From: Gnetum montanum
Taxonomy: Eukaryota > Streptophyta > Gnetopsida > Gnetales > Gnetaceae
Length of the DNA: 57,428 nucleotides
Direction: 5' to 3'
NCBI GenBank assembly: GCA_015680685.1
Contig: MNCI01025456.1
Span: forward strand, 464,252 to 521,679
A program made the position numbers and the translations under genes. This document shows, piece after piece, positions 20,478 to 31,148 of this stretch; the stretch's first letter is position 1; every line of letters begins with the position of its first letter. The notes beneath the pieces are model-generated. The model was not told where the DNA came from, made no database searches, and worked only from the letters and a program-made list of their open reading frames with translations.

Positions 20478-20629
20478 AGCCCTGCTTGCAGATTTACGAC
20501 CTTCGTCTTAGAAATGCACCTCAATAATGGATTAACATAGTGGCTCCATGCCCCGAGATCGCCGAAGTGCTCCGACAAGGATTATGTGCTTTTAGGGAAA
20601 AAATGGCGAAATTACCAAGATTCAATCCC

Positions 20630-20637
20630 TATTTATG
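20630..20637 (-). promoter_or_regulatory. element 1: TATA-like box of the antisense gene
   Basis: CATAAATA on the minus strand lies 153 nt upstream of the ATG at 20477, matching the 154-nt spacing in element 2. Confidence 0.5.
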
Positions 20638-20814
20638 GCAATAATAGCAAAATGAGGAAACTTCCTTTCTCTCTCCCCAATTAAGGCGAGGCGCAGCGTG
20701 CGGTGTAGCATGCTCACCATGACATCACGACACTATTAGCATTTAAACCTCAACACGCTTCAAGTCAGTTACTCGCCTTCTCAAAAACAAAAATAATATG
20801 ATAATATTTTTTTC

Positions 20815-21265
20815 GATTAAAGGTCTGAAAAGACCTTAAACTAACAAACCCGGCATGATTACGCTCCTTAGGACTCAAACACAACAATTTCAACTCCTAA
20901 CGACCGCAGTCTGCAATGATGTTAAACTAGTTACGCTTCTTACATCAACAGTCACCTAGCACACCTCGACATAGGCGGTAGCATATTTCCTAACAGTTTC
21001 ATGCCTTCATTCCCGCATTGGCCGCTCGATACAGCTTGTACTCGCAATTTCATTCTTTTCATCATTATTTAGCACATCAAGACCTTGCATATCACAGTAT
21101 GGTGGTCCAAAATGACATTAAACTAGTGGTTTGGCATTCACATATCAACGGTGATACAACTTCGCACTTTACATCAACAATGTCTAAATCTTCAACAATT
21201 CTAGATTCTTGTGCCTTGGCGGTCTGCCACGACCTTAAACTAGCGAACTCTCAATCTTTACATCA
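20815..21265 (+). repeat. element 1: TTAAACTAG motif cluster before RT
   Basis: Four motif copies: near 20823 ('aagaccttaaactaac'), 20910 ('atgatgttaaactagt'), 21107 ('atgacattaaactagt') and 21223 ('acgaccttaaactagc'), embedded in otherwise anonymous spacer. Confidence 0.75.
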
Positions 21266-21289
21266 CCTTATTTAGTAAGTCGCATCTCG

Positions 21290-21304
21290 GTGTTGCTTTG
21301 CAGA
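21290..21304 (+). promoter_or_regulatory. element 1: candidate 3' splice site before RT
   Basis: 'gtgttgctttgcag' and a second 'ggcag' at about 21362 lie just upstream of where coding similarity to element 2 resumes. They would suit an intron removed from the sense transcript between protease and RT, as known for Ogre elements. No transcript evidence is available here. Confidence 0.25.
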
Positions 21305-21359
21305 TTTACGTTTCACACAATCTCTGATGACCCTTACCCAGGCTCTCATCTTATGATGG

Positions 21360-23050
21360 CAGGTCAAGCAAGAGATGGAAACCCACCATGCCCTGTCCAT
21401 GCCTCTAATATTAATAGGGTCATAAGGCAAGCTCGCAAGACAGTTAAACCCTGACACGATCAACTGGGGGCCGATTGTGATTAATACTATAGCGACCTTA
21501 GAAGCACCCCTAGATTGGCCCAGACACCTAGTCCATGCCCTGGATTTAGAGTTCAAGGATGTAACCTAGGATCCTCTTGTCGAGATACCAATAACCACGA
21601 CAAGAAGGGAGGTAAAGACATTAAGACTTAACTCCCTCCTAAATGCACAAATACATGAGGGCATAGTTAAACTTGCAAGCAAGAACACATCAATGTCTTT
21701 GCGTGGTCATACGGCGATATGTCGAGTTTGGATCCACGGCTGATTCAACATAACATCGTCCTAGACCCCCACGTAAGGGTAGTTAAGGAAAAGACGCATA
21801 AAATCAAGCCAAAAATCGTGCTAGCCATAAAGGATGAAATTACTAAGTTATACTGAGCAGGTTTCATCCGCGCAGTCAACTATTCAAAATGAGTGTCCAT
21901 CATCGTTGTGGTTTTGAAGAAAACAGGAGGGATACGAATATGTATAGATTTCCGAGATTTGAACAAGGCAAAAATCAAGGACAACTTTCCACTACCGAGC
22001 ATCGATCAACTCATTGACACCACAGCTGCACATGCTTTGCTATCCTTCATGGATGGCTTCTTCGGATACAACCAAATCCACATCAACCTAGAACACCAGC
22101 TATCAACAACCTTCATGACTCCATGGGGAACCTTCTACTATACCATGATGCCCTTCGGGCTCAAGAATGCAGGAGCAACATACCAACGAGCCATGACCTA
22201 CATTTTCAGTAACTACATCCTAGAAACGTTAAACAATTACGTGGATGATATAGCGGTTAAGTCCAAAGAGGTAGTCCATCACCCGCGCGATCTAGAGTTA
22301 GTCCTCAAGTGCTATCAAAGGCACGATTTGCGTCTTAATCCTAAGAAGTGCATCTTCGGAGTAAATACCGGACGCATGTTAGGGTTTGTAGTATCGGAGG
22401 CTGGCATACGGGTGGACCCAGACAAAGTCAAAGCCATCGTCAACCTAGCACCTCCCACAAACCTTAAGGAGTTACATAATTTACAAGGCAGAGTGCAATT
22501 CATTCGAAGGTTTATAGCAAGGTTGACCGATAAGTTACACCCCATGCAACATCTTCTGAGAAAGGGGATTGACTTCGAGTGGACAGGCCAATGTCAACAA
22601 GCCTTAGACAACCTGAAGAAAGAGCTCTCACACCTCCTAACAGTGTACCTGCCATAGAGGGACAAGCCTTTCTTCATATACCTTGCCACCTCCGACGCAT
22701 CCATAGTGGCACTACTATGTCAGAAGTAGGATGATGGCTCTGAGATACCAGTGTATTACTTGAGCCATGCATTAATATCATATGAGGAAAATTACAATGA
22801 GGTGGAGAGGAACTACCTAGCCTTAGTGTTCGCGCTAAAAAAGTGGCGGCACTACCTATTCCGCAGCACAACCAACATCATTTGCAAAAGCAATGTACTC
22901 CGGGATATCACCGGCAACCTGTATGAAAGCAGCAGGATAGCTCGATGGAAGGCCATAACTACAGAATTTGACCTACGCTATGTAAGTCAATCATCGACAA
23001 AGGGCCAATCCATAGTGACCCAACTTACGGCCTCGCCAGTCGACGACTAG
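21360..23050 (+). pseudogene. pol: element 1: reverse transcriptase and first RNase H
   Basis: This has the same domain order as element 2. After a broken linker, FAWSYGDMSSLDPRLIQHN appears near 21700, then stops, then a long open piece 21893-22657 with FPLPSIDQLIDTTAAH, FMTPWGTFYYTMMPFGLKN and catalytic NNYVDDIAVKS near 22240, followed by GFVVSEAGIRVDPDKVKAI. RNase H pieces (VYYLSHALI, ARWKAITTEFDLRYVSQ) lie in 22751-23050. It is broken by a frameshift near 21690 and stops near 21856, 21888, 22655, 22726 and 23048. Confidence 0.92.
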
Positions 23051-23097
23051 GCAACCATCAATCCCGACTTCCCAGATGAATATGTTAGTAATGTCAC

Positions 23098-23560
23098 CGT
23101 CATCCCACCACATTTTGAGGCAACCTTACACTTCGATGGTGCCTCAACCACATGAGGAGGTAGCGTCGCTACCACAATCACATTCCTCTCTAGGGAAATG
23201 TACCCATCCGCCTATCGCTTCGCATTCCCGTGCACCAACAACGTGGCAGAATACGAGGGGCTACCCAAAGGCCTCTTAACTACCCACGCACCGCATGTAC
23301 AACACCTGGCGATCCGGGGAGATTCATAACTAGTCATGAACCAAATCACCGAAGTCTATGCTTATAAGGCTATGCATCTACAACCCTACTGCAACCTAGC
23401 AAAAGTTTTACTGAAACAATTCGTGACCACTGATGTGCAACACATGCCATGCAACAAGAACACCATAGCAGACACCTTAGCTACCCTCACGTTAAACATC
23501 CCATCGCATTCCTTGGAAAACCTGCCAACTGCGATCATAGAATGCACAGAACCTATCACT
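23098..23560 (+). pseudogene. element 1: archaeal-type RNase H
   Basis: LHFDGAST keeps the catalytic aspartate lost in element 2. RFAFPCTNNVAEYEGL, IRGDS (followed by TAA), VMNQITEVYAYKAMHLQPYC and HMPCNKNTIADTLATLTL follow. A TGA after DGASTT and the TAA after GDS inactivate the copy. Confidence 0.85.
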
Positions 23561-24847
23561 CGAGTGGAACATGTGGCGTTTGTTGGCGCTGCAGACACCC
23601 TAGAGTGGTATGATAACATTAAAGCATATTTACAGCATGGCGAACCCCCGGGTGGATTGACATCGGCTCAAAGAGATGCAATCTGCAAGCACGCCTGGCA
23701 ATATGTGCTCATGGGAAATGACGCTCTATGCCGGGGATCCTACGATGGGATATTGCTGGCATGTGTGGATGGTGAGCATGCACAGAAGGTAGTTAATGAG
23801 GTTCATGAAGGGTTGTGCGGTGGACACATAGCACCCAAGGCTATGGCAGCAAAAATTAGACGCCTAGGGTATTATTGGTCCTACATGGAGCGCAACTGCC
23901 TGTCAAAAGTCAAGATGTGTGACACATGCCAGAGCTATGCAAATATCATACACATAGCACCTATAGACCTGCACCCAACACAAATTACATGGCCTTTCCA
24001 ATGATGGGGACTAGACCTCATAGGGCCTATCATGCCTAAGTCCTCTGCAGGGCATAGCTTCATTATCACTGCCACAGAGTATTTTACTAAGTGGGTGGAA
24101 GCTATTCCCCTGAGGAAAACCACATCCCAACAAATCTGCCACTTCATCCTTAATAACATCGTGACTAGGTTTGGGCTTCCTATGACTATTGTAACCGATA
24201 ATGGACCACAATTGAGCAATAAGGAAACCCAGGCCTTCTGTAGCAACCTAGGCATTAAACAATCATTTTCTTCCCTTTACTCTCCGTAGGCAAACAAGTA
24301 AGTGGAGGCTACAAATAAGTCCATCATCAACTTGCTGAAGCGGATACTTAATAGCAGCAAGAGATGGTGGCATGAGTAAATACTCTACGTCCTCTGGGCC
24401 TATCGAACGACTTGCAAAACTACGACAAGTAAGATCCCTTACAGTCTCGTTTACGGATCTAAAGCTATGTTGCCTCTTGAGTTGCAGGTACCCTCACTTT
24501 GGATGATCCTGTCCAACACCGTGAGACAAGCCCAGAACAACGAATCACGAACCATCGACCTCAACTTAGTGGAGGAGGAACATGTGCAGACACTGAGACG
24601 GATCGAGCACTATCAGAACAAACAACAGCAAAAGCACCGTGCAAACCTGCATCGATGGCTAGTGCAGAAGGGAGACCTCGTCCTCAAGGCCGTCTGTGAG
24701 CACGTAAGTAAGTTCTCAGCCAACTGGGAAGGTCCTTACGTGGTCACTAAAGCCTTCGGGAATGGAGCCTTCAAACTAGCAGACATGGACGGCAACGAGT
24801 TCACCAACCCAGTGAACCACATGTACCTCAAGCTGTACTACGTCTGA
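23561..24847 (+). pseudogene. element 1: integrase
   Basis: The HHCC part reads VHEGLCGGH ... CDTCQ at about 23800-23935. The core has WGLDLIGPIMPKSSAGHSF, TEYFTKWVEAIPLRK, VTDNGPQLSN with the aspartate intact, and VEATNKSIINLLKR. The C-terminal part (ANWEGPYVVTKAFGNGAFKL, NPVNHMYLKLYYV) ends at 24847. Stops lie at about 24001, 24287, 24299 and 24377. No chromodomain. Confidence 0.92.
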
Positions 24848-24853
24848 GGTGCA

Positions 24854-25150
24854 ATGACAGCACTAAGCACCATCCGCTATGATGATAAACTGGTAGTCAC
24901 ACCAGGTAGTGTCCACAATGACGATAAACTAGCAGCACCGAACAGCATCTGCTACAACAATAAATTGGTAGCAACCGTCCGTCACGACGTAAAACTAGCA
25001 CTGTTAGTCCACTATGACTATAAACTAGCATCGCGTGTCTACCACAATGTAAAACTAGCGTGTACAATCTGCTGGGACCTCAAACCAGCACAGCAGTCCG
25101 CTGGGATCCTAAACCAGCACACGGTCTACCAAGACCTTAAACTAGGTTCG
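24854..25150 (+). repeat. element 1: repeat tract after integrase
   Basis: About nine copies of the motif, such as 'cgtcacgacgtaaaactagc', have spacings of 30-42 bp that are mostly multiples of three, so an open frame (24854-25273) reads repeated DxKLA-type peptides, as in element 2. Confidence 0.8.
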
Positions 25151-26133
25151 CGTCGCATCCTTAATATGCACCATCACCAGATACATGTTGAACGAAGAGG
25201 CATGATGCCAGCACACAGGTGGGACATCACCGCTCTAGGATGCAATTCTCGACGCAAGGAGAACACGGTCTAGGGCATACGCGCTGCCACCTTCAGTGTC
25301 ATGCTGACCCTTCAAAAACATCGTACAATGTCACACGGGCCCTTCGAACCTACCGTCACCACGACCCATTACCCTTATGGTAGTTCTTGGGCTCGTTCCT
25401 ACTTCCAAGGTGCTGATAGTATTGTGGCCTAGCCACAATATTGTTGCGCTTCAGTTCCCTGCCAAGGTTTCGGCTTGCGCAATGTTCAGCTATGTGGTAG
25501 CTGATCTCATAGCTGAACTGAGCATGCATTCCTTTGGTGGGGATTCCAGTGCATTCGCGTCCCCAGTGCCCTGGGGACCAGCTCCACCCGTGACCAGTGC
25601 TACCAAGACCGCTACTAGCCTTCCTGCTTTGGGCATCTCACACCAGCGATGTTGCCCAAGAGTAACAACAATGCCAGCAGCCTGCAAGACATCGTCCCCA
25701 CAGACGCATCCTGCTACAGCAGCAAAGGCTACAACGTCGCAAAGTGAGTGCCTCAACTAACATGGTTGTTTGAGAGTGCAAATTCCAGCACGCGCGTAAC
25801 ACAGCTCATCGTGTTGAAGGCTTCAATAGATGGGTCAGAACCCTCCATGGATGTAATACAGCTCATCCTGCGGAGGGGACACCTGCCTACAAGAGGTTGA
25901 AGAACAGTGCCAGCCAAAGATGAAAATGCAAATGAGCCCCTCAGAGCACTCCAATAAGGGACTCGGCTAAACATCATCTCTGCTCTCTTCCTTAACCTCT
26001 GAAAAACCAATGCAACACCCTCAAGCATGGCCAAGTGATGTCCCAGTACTCACCAAGTGACAGCCTCAACATTTCGCCTACTGCGGTGTTTTGTATTCTA
26101 TGCCAACATCCATCGAGCTTGTTCTCCAGACGT
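25151..26133. other. element 1: spacer between repeat tract and PPT
   Basis: No recognisable domain. Two overlapping ORFs on opposite strands (25377-25760 and 25490-25756) are most likely chance in GC-richer DNA. It is equivalent to 17291-18379 in element 2. Confidence 0.45.
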
Positions 26134-26150
26134 CGACAAAGAGGAGCCAA
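26134..26150 (+). other. element 1: polypurine tract
   Basis: 'gacaaagaggagccaa' lies before the LTR start TGAAATACCC at 26151; it is homologous to the element 2 PPT. Confidence 0.8.
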
Positions 26151-26424
26151 TGAAATACCCTTAAAAAATGCAGGGTCATCCTAGTCTCATCAGGCCCTTG
26201 TAGTCCGCACAGCATTGTGGCAGTTCATCAGAAGAAGAACATTCTAAGTCTAAGATGGCCAGTTAGGCAAATTTTCTACTTTGGGCATGGATAGGCCCTA
26301 TACCATTCTGCCTGCCCACCAAAGTAGCCTGAACAGCTGACAGCCTGCTCAGAAATGGTGTGTAGAATCGACGGCAGTATCCTGGGTACACAAAAAAGTA
26401 GGTTGGCAATTTTTCTAAGTCACG

Positions 26425-26860
26425 AAGCCTACTACACTATGCTATGATATGTAGCATAGCAAGCTTTAGAAAATAATGGCGGAACAAAAGGTTACGCTAC
26501 GCAATGTCACACAACATAACATAGCAATGACTCCACTACCCGCTCCCCTCACCCAACTTCAAGTTCTGCAGTAATGTCTCTTTTTGCTAGGAAGCAGCGG
26601 ACCATGTCTGCTACTACGCTATGCTGAGCTACATGGCATAGCAAGGCATAGCAATCCTACAGAAGGGATAGAAGGTAGTTCGAAAGGTGAAATCAGTAAA
26701 GTTCGCAAAACTTGCATCGTAGGAGAATGGGTTGCAAATCAGCAAAACTGTCGTAATTGAGGCCAGTCGCTATGCTACGTAGCGTAACATTGAGTAGCAA
26801 GTATGTGACATATGGCAAGACGCACAGCAAGATGCTATGTCATGCCAAGCAAGTCACGTG
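26425..26860. repeat. element 1: CTATGC/GCATAG inverted-motif array in U3
   Basis: Examples are 'ctatgctatgatatgtagcatag', 'ctacgctatgctgagc' with 'catggcatagcaaggcatag', and 'gctatgctacgtagcgtaac'. The motifs are self-complementary and lie upstream of the TATA box. Confidence 0.7.
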
Positions 26861-27111
26861 ACAAAGCACAGCGCGGCATGTAGGTGGTCGTGCGACATCA
26901 ATGCGCTCCACCCAATCAAACCATTGGCACACGTCTCTAGGAGCTAACGGTGCAGTTGCAATGTAGTAGGATCGTAGTTATTGCATGGCAGGCTTGCATT
27001 GCAATGGTCTTGTAAACCCAATGGTCACAGATGGCTCAAGTAACGCTAGTGAGGTAGCACAAGTCTATGGCATGTAGCATTCAAACAGCCTCTTTTGCTT
27101 ACCTTCAACCT

Positions 27112-27119
27112 TATAAATA
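27112..27119 (+). promoter_or_regulatory. element 1: LTR TATA box
   Basis: TATAAATA lies downstream of the U3 motif array. Confidence 0.65.
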
Positions 27120-27297
27120 TCACGGCAAATAGCATACAAAAGGTCCAAAAAATTTTCTTGGCTAAAAAAAGAAAAGGATACCTACGATTTGGCAAAAGAA
27201 AAAAAAAGTCAGCAATCTGTAAAGTTGGCAATTTCAAAATGGATTCGCATCCTAGAAGAAAAGGCCTTCCCCCCCCCCTTTTTCACCAGCATTGTAA

Positions 27298-27302
27298 CAA
27301 TC
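27298..27302. repeat. target site duplication of element 3 (left)
   Basis: CAATC, repeated at 35758-35762. Confidence 0.93.
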
Positions 27303-28068
27303 TAATGAGTGGCGAGGTGCCCCTACACTCAACCATACGAAATGAGCGTCGCATGTGCGATCTAATCAAACTTCGCAGATGGACTAGTTGTGACACCTAG
27401 ATAGTTAGCCTTAAGTCGCAGTTCGCTGTCTTCCCACCTAGACTAGTATTGTACTTGTCACGTATGGTTTAGTCCAGATGAGGTGTATGATGTGTTCCTA
27501 ATCTATGCTACTCCTGAAGTCAATGGAAAAGAATATTAACTAAGCTAAGCTAGGAGGGAAAGGGTAAGGAAATCTAATCTAGCCTAAGTGCGATGAGCAA
27601 CCGATTCCTTGATCAACCATATACATCTTGGACTTTGTGCACGACTACCACTGGGACTACCAAGCGTAGATCCTAGGTACGCCAGTGGGTAGATCCCAAA
27701 TACGCGACTGGGTTACCAAGCGTAGATCCTAGCTACACCACTGGGTTACCAAGTAGTCACACTTAAATGCTCGTAATCAAGTTGTACTCATTCCACCTTC
27801 TAGGAGTTTAAGGGTGAGAGAGAGAAAACATTAAATAAATAACAAATAAATAAATAACAAAGTGAATGCTGCAATGATGAAGTAATCTCGATCTTTATTG
27901 CCGATCATGTGCGTGTCCAAGTACGGCACACTCGAATAAAGACATCGTACAATTACATTCACCACACTGCGGGTAGACACGGGAAAAACATCTAACTCTA
28001 GAGGGATCAAACTGCTAGAGCTTCGCTACTCTAAAACTGGGATCCCCAAACAAGGGGGTGATGCGTCT

Positions 28069-28076
28069 TATTTATA
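28069..28076 (-). promoter_or_regulatory. element 3: 3' LTR TATA box
   Basis: TATAAATA on the minus strand, directly downstream of the GATATC array. Confidence 0.7.
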
Positions 28077-28087
28077 GATATGGTGGC

Positions 28088-28172
28088 AGACTGCGATATT
28101 GCATACGCGATATCGTAGGGAAGATGTGATATCACAACGGATGCGATATCGCGTACGCGATATCGTGGCTTA
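28088..28172. repeat. element 3: GATATC palindrome array (3' LTR)
   Basis: About five GATATC- or GATATT-centred palindromes, the clearest being 'gcgatatcgcgtacgcgatatc'-type pairs; equivalent to 219-312 and 35640-35735. Confidence 0.85.
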
Positions 28173-28191
28173 TGCTAATCGCGTCTCATCA

Positions 28192-28202
28192 TACCCCCAC
28201 GA
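28192..28202 (-). other. element 3: polypurine tract
   Basis: On the minus strand 'agtcgtgggggta' abuts the LTR start TGATGAG. Just upstream lies 'cttgaggacaagttt', a block often seen near the pol end of plant gypsy elements. Confidence 0.75.
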
Positions 28203-28454
28203 CTGAATAAAAACTTGTCCTCAAGTTACAAGGAGAATAAGCTTCATTGATTACATAGTGGATAGGTATGAGATTATTAACTGAAAAAAGAAATGGACTA
28301 ATGTCGCAGTGTGGGAAGACACAACACAAAGAAAAAATACTACAACTACAAAAATGTGGAACTCATGTAGTTCCTGTGACGGTGGCTCCTCTATAGGTGC
28401 TTTCCCTTTGTCACGTGCTTTAGGCTTTAAAGCTTGGTTATGTTGAAGTATAGC

Positions 28455-31148
28455 CTAGAGCTTCTTCTCTTTAGTTCGAGGGTCTTGTGCCATCCATGCT
28501 GATGCTTCGATGTTTGATGGAGTCGACACGTCCCACGGACAAGGTAGTTGCGGGAACATCTGATTGGCTTTGACATACCACGCCGCAAACACCCGACGTT
28601 CCTCTTCATAGGCTCTAGCTTTGTCTTTATATTCATGAAGCTCTATTAGTCGTCCATCCAAGTCAATTGCAACATTTTTTTGTCTCTGGTAGCTTTCTTT
28701 TACCACCGCAAGTTCAGAATTTGCGATATCTGGTTTTTCAACCAGTTTCTTGCACTCTGCAAATTCTGCTTCAAATTTGATATGGGTGGAAGCTACCTGC
28801 TGCTCTAGCTCTGACCTCAGGTGTCCTGCTGTTAACATGGCCAGGTTGGCATATCTAAGGTTTGCCAACTCCATGTACTCTATTAAGTCTTGGATTTGCA
28901 GGTCCCAGTTCTTAACTTCCTCTTGGTGGATAAAGGCGTAAGTGTCCAATATGGCCCTCCAATTAGTGTGCTGAGCACTGATGTTGTTGATTTGAGCCTT
29001 GGCCATATGAATCTCCTTCTCCAGGATTTTTTTGTACATCCCCACTTGATCACAGAAATGCTCCTTTAACTTCTCATGTTGTTTAGCCTCATTCTGCCAC
29101 ATGCTTATTTCAATAGCTAATTTTTGACGAATAGCGCGTACCTCCTCCATTGAGAGGGTTCGGTTCTCTCTGGCTAAACGGCTTACATCTCGATTGACCC
29201 AAATAAACTGTTCTCGCAACTAATGAAAGTGTTCATTGAGAAAATTCTTTTGTTTCTCCACAGAAGTCAACTGAAGGTTATCTGTAACCAACTGCTTATT
29301 TTCTTCTTCTAAGGCCTTGAGTGCCTTAAGATGCGCATGAGTTTGCGCTTGAGCTGTGCAGGCATCCCAAGTGGTCGTCTCCTTTTCTTCTGCCACCTTC
29401 TTATTTTCTACAATTATCTTTGTTAATTGCTTGATTTTGAAATCTTCCAACTGGTCTGCAGGAACATATTGCAAAAGATCCCACTGTGCTACTTGTAAGG
29501 CTATGAGCTGCTCTTGTAGTTTCTGCACTTCAGCTTCAGCATGCTCTGCCCTTACTTCGGATATGACCAGCTTCCCCTTTGTGGAAATGAGGTCTAATTG
29601 AATTGTTGTTACATCCTGAGGGATGTCAAACAAAGACATCAAAACTTGTCCTATTTGAAGCAATCTGTCTAGTACATCCTCATGTTCCGCAGGAGTCATT
29701 GAGGTTCCGGCAAAATTTTGAGCATCTCGTACTCCTGAAAGACCTACCGATGGCACAATAGGTACAATGAAAGATTCTTTGATATGGTCCACGACCACTT
29801 CAGCAACTTCCACGGCATCCTGGTGTTGCATGACCACCATAGTGGCCCCTTCACCAATCTCTAACTTCACTTGAAAAGATGTTGCGTTTCCAGAGATCTG
29901 TTATGACCATCTACTTTTCCCTCCTCCTGTTTGGATGGAAAATTCACCCCTTGTGCGATCTAACGAAATAGTAGGCTGGTCAACATCATCGATGACGTGG
30001 AAGAGATTTGCGTCATCACGACTTCCCCAACTAACCATCTCGGCGACGGTCCTAAGATGGCTCATCGATGGTTTGTAGTCTTGCAGTGGTGGCAGCTGAT
30101 CCTGGTCTGTGTTGGGTCCTGCTTCTTGTTATTGGCTAGGACCTATGGCTAGAGGCTAACTAGGTCCTGCAAGTTGAGTTACAGGTGGTCCAATCATCTG
30201 TTCTTCTTCTTCATCTGGTCCTAGCTCTTCGTCAGTGCTCTTCCTTTGAGCTGGCACCTTCAATAACTCAGCATAAGAAGCATTTTGGGCCTTTCGGAGG
30301 ATGTCATTTATGTATCCCCGAATACCAGCCCGTCGGCACAGTTTTTTGATAAGACAAGGAAAAGGCAATGCTATCTTCCCTGACTTTCGTTCTTTGAATC
30401 GCCTTAGGATCTTTATCAAATATAGATTGGGAAGGTTAGCGTTAACCTTTTTCATCAACACTACACATCCCCTTACCGCATACGTAGATATTCTTTTTAA
30501 GCCTTTTGTGGGGAAGAGATGATAGGTTCCCATTTTGAAATAAATTCACTCTTCCATCATCAACTCACCAAAAGCTTTATCTCTGCCATAAGCCTTCTCT
30601 AACCAATCTTTTTGCACATCAGGGTCTGATCAGGTAGATAACCGAGCAACATGGGGGCCTGAATTTAGAAGGGTTAACACTTCTAAAATTGCCTACGCAG
30701 AAAATTCTATTGTCACACCACAAATGTTAACCATGGTACCTTGCTCCTTATTGTGCCAGAACAAGTACGTTTCACCTAAGTACTAGGCACCGCACTCAAA
30801 GAGGACAGGCCATAAGGGAGATCCTTTAAGGTGATCCCTAACAGCCTTAGGAGCAAATTCTACAAAAGGTTTGAAGTTAAGCTCCACGATCACCGTAGCA
30901 ACTGTGGACTTCGTATGGATAGCCTGAACACATTCTGGGGGCAACATGAGTTATGTCCTGGTTCAGGCGCAGCAACAGCTTCTCTTTCTGCCTGCCCAGA
31001 CCATCCTGTAGGAGGTTCTTCTTGATGAATGCTAAATGATTGCACCTCCTATTCTGCATGTCATCCAGCAGGGACCCATCTTCCACCTCTCCAAGGTTGT
31101 TTCGCTTCACCTTGAGCAGGACCCTCTTGCTGTGCACGTTTCGAGGCC
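28455..31148 (-). pseudogene. element 3: accessory ORF with plant transposon domain and coiled coil
   Basis: This starts at ATG 31148 (MASKR) and runs, with stops and frameshifts, to 28455. Around 30500-30300, ALPFPCLIKKLCRRAGI matches the LxFPxLIxxLCxxAGV signature of the putative plant transposon protein domain. An acidic linker follows (DEELGPDEEEEQ, near 30200). The last 1.4 kb (29870-28455) is one frame broken only by a TAG at 29220-29222 and encodes a long Leu/Glu/Lys-rich helix, for example AEVQKLQEQLIALQ and HLRSELEQQV, very likely a coiled coil. Function is unknown. It reads in the same sense as gag, unlike the antisense genes of the Tat-like elements, though the architecture is similar. 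Confidence 0.75.

Larger units (their letters stand above)
26151..27302 (+). mobile_element. element 1: 3' LTR, left part
   Basis: It begins TGAAATACCC, like the TGAAACACC of element 2. U3 carries many GCTATGC/GCATAGC-type inverted motifs (26430-26850), with TATAAATA at 27112-27119. It is cut at 27302 by element 3 and resumes at 35763; together the pieces make about 1816 bp. Confidence 0.85.
27303..28191 (-). mobile_element. element 3: 3' LTR
   Basis: Direct copy of 34931-35757. On the minus strand: TGATGAGACGCG, GATATC array (28088-28172), TATAAATA (28076-28069), AATAAAG blocks, then a tandem 'accaagcgtagatcctag' / 'ccactgggttacc' repeat near 27650-27755. Confidence 0.93.

Noticed and set aside
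25377-25760. Opposing ORFs at 25377-25760 (+) and 25490-25756 (-) as genes
   Set aside because: They lie in the spacer before the PPT, have no recognisable domain, and have no matching ORF that I could see in element 2.
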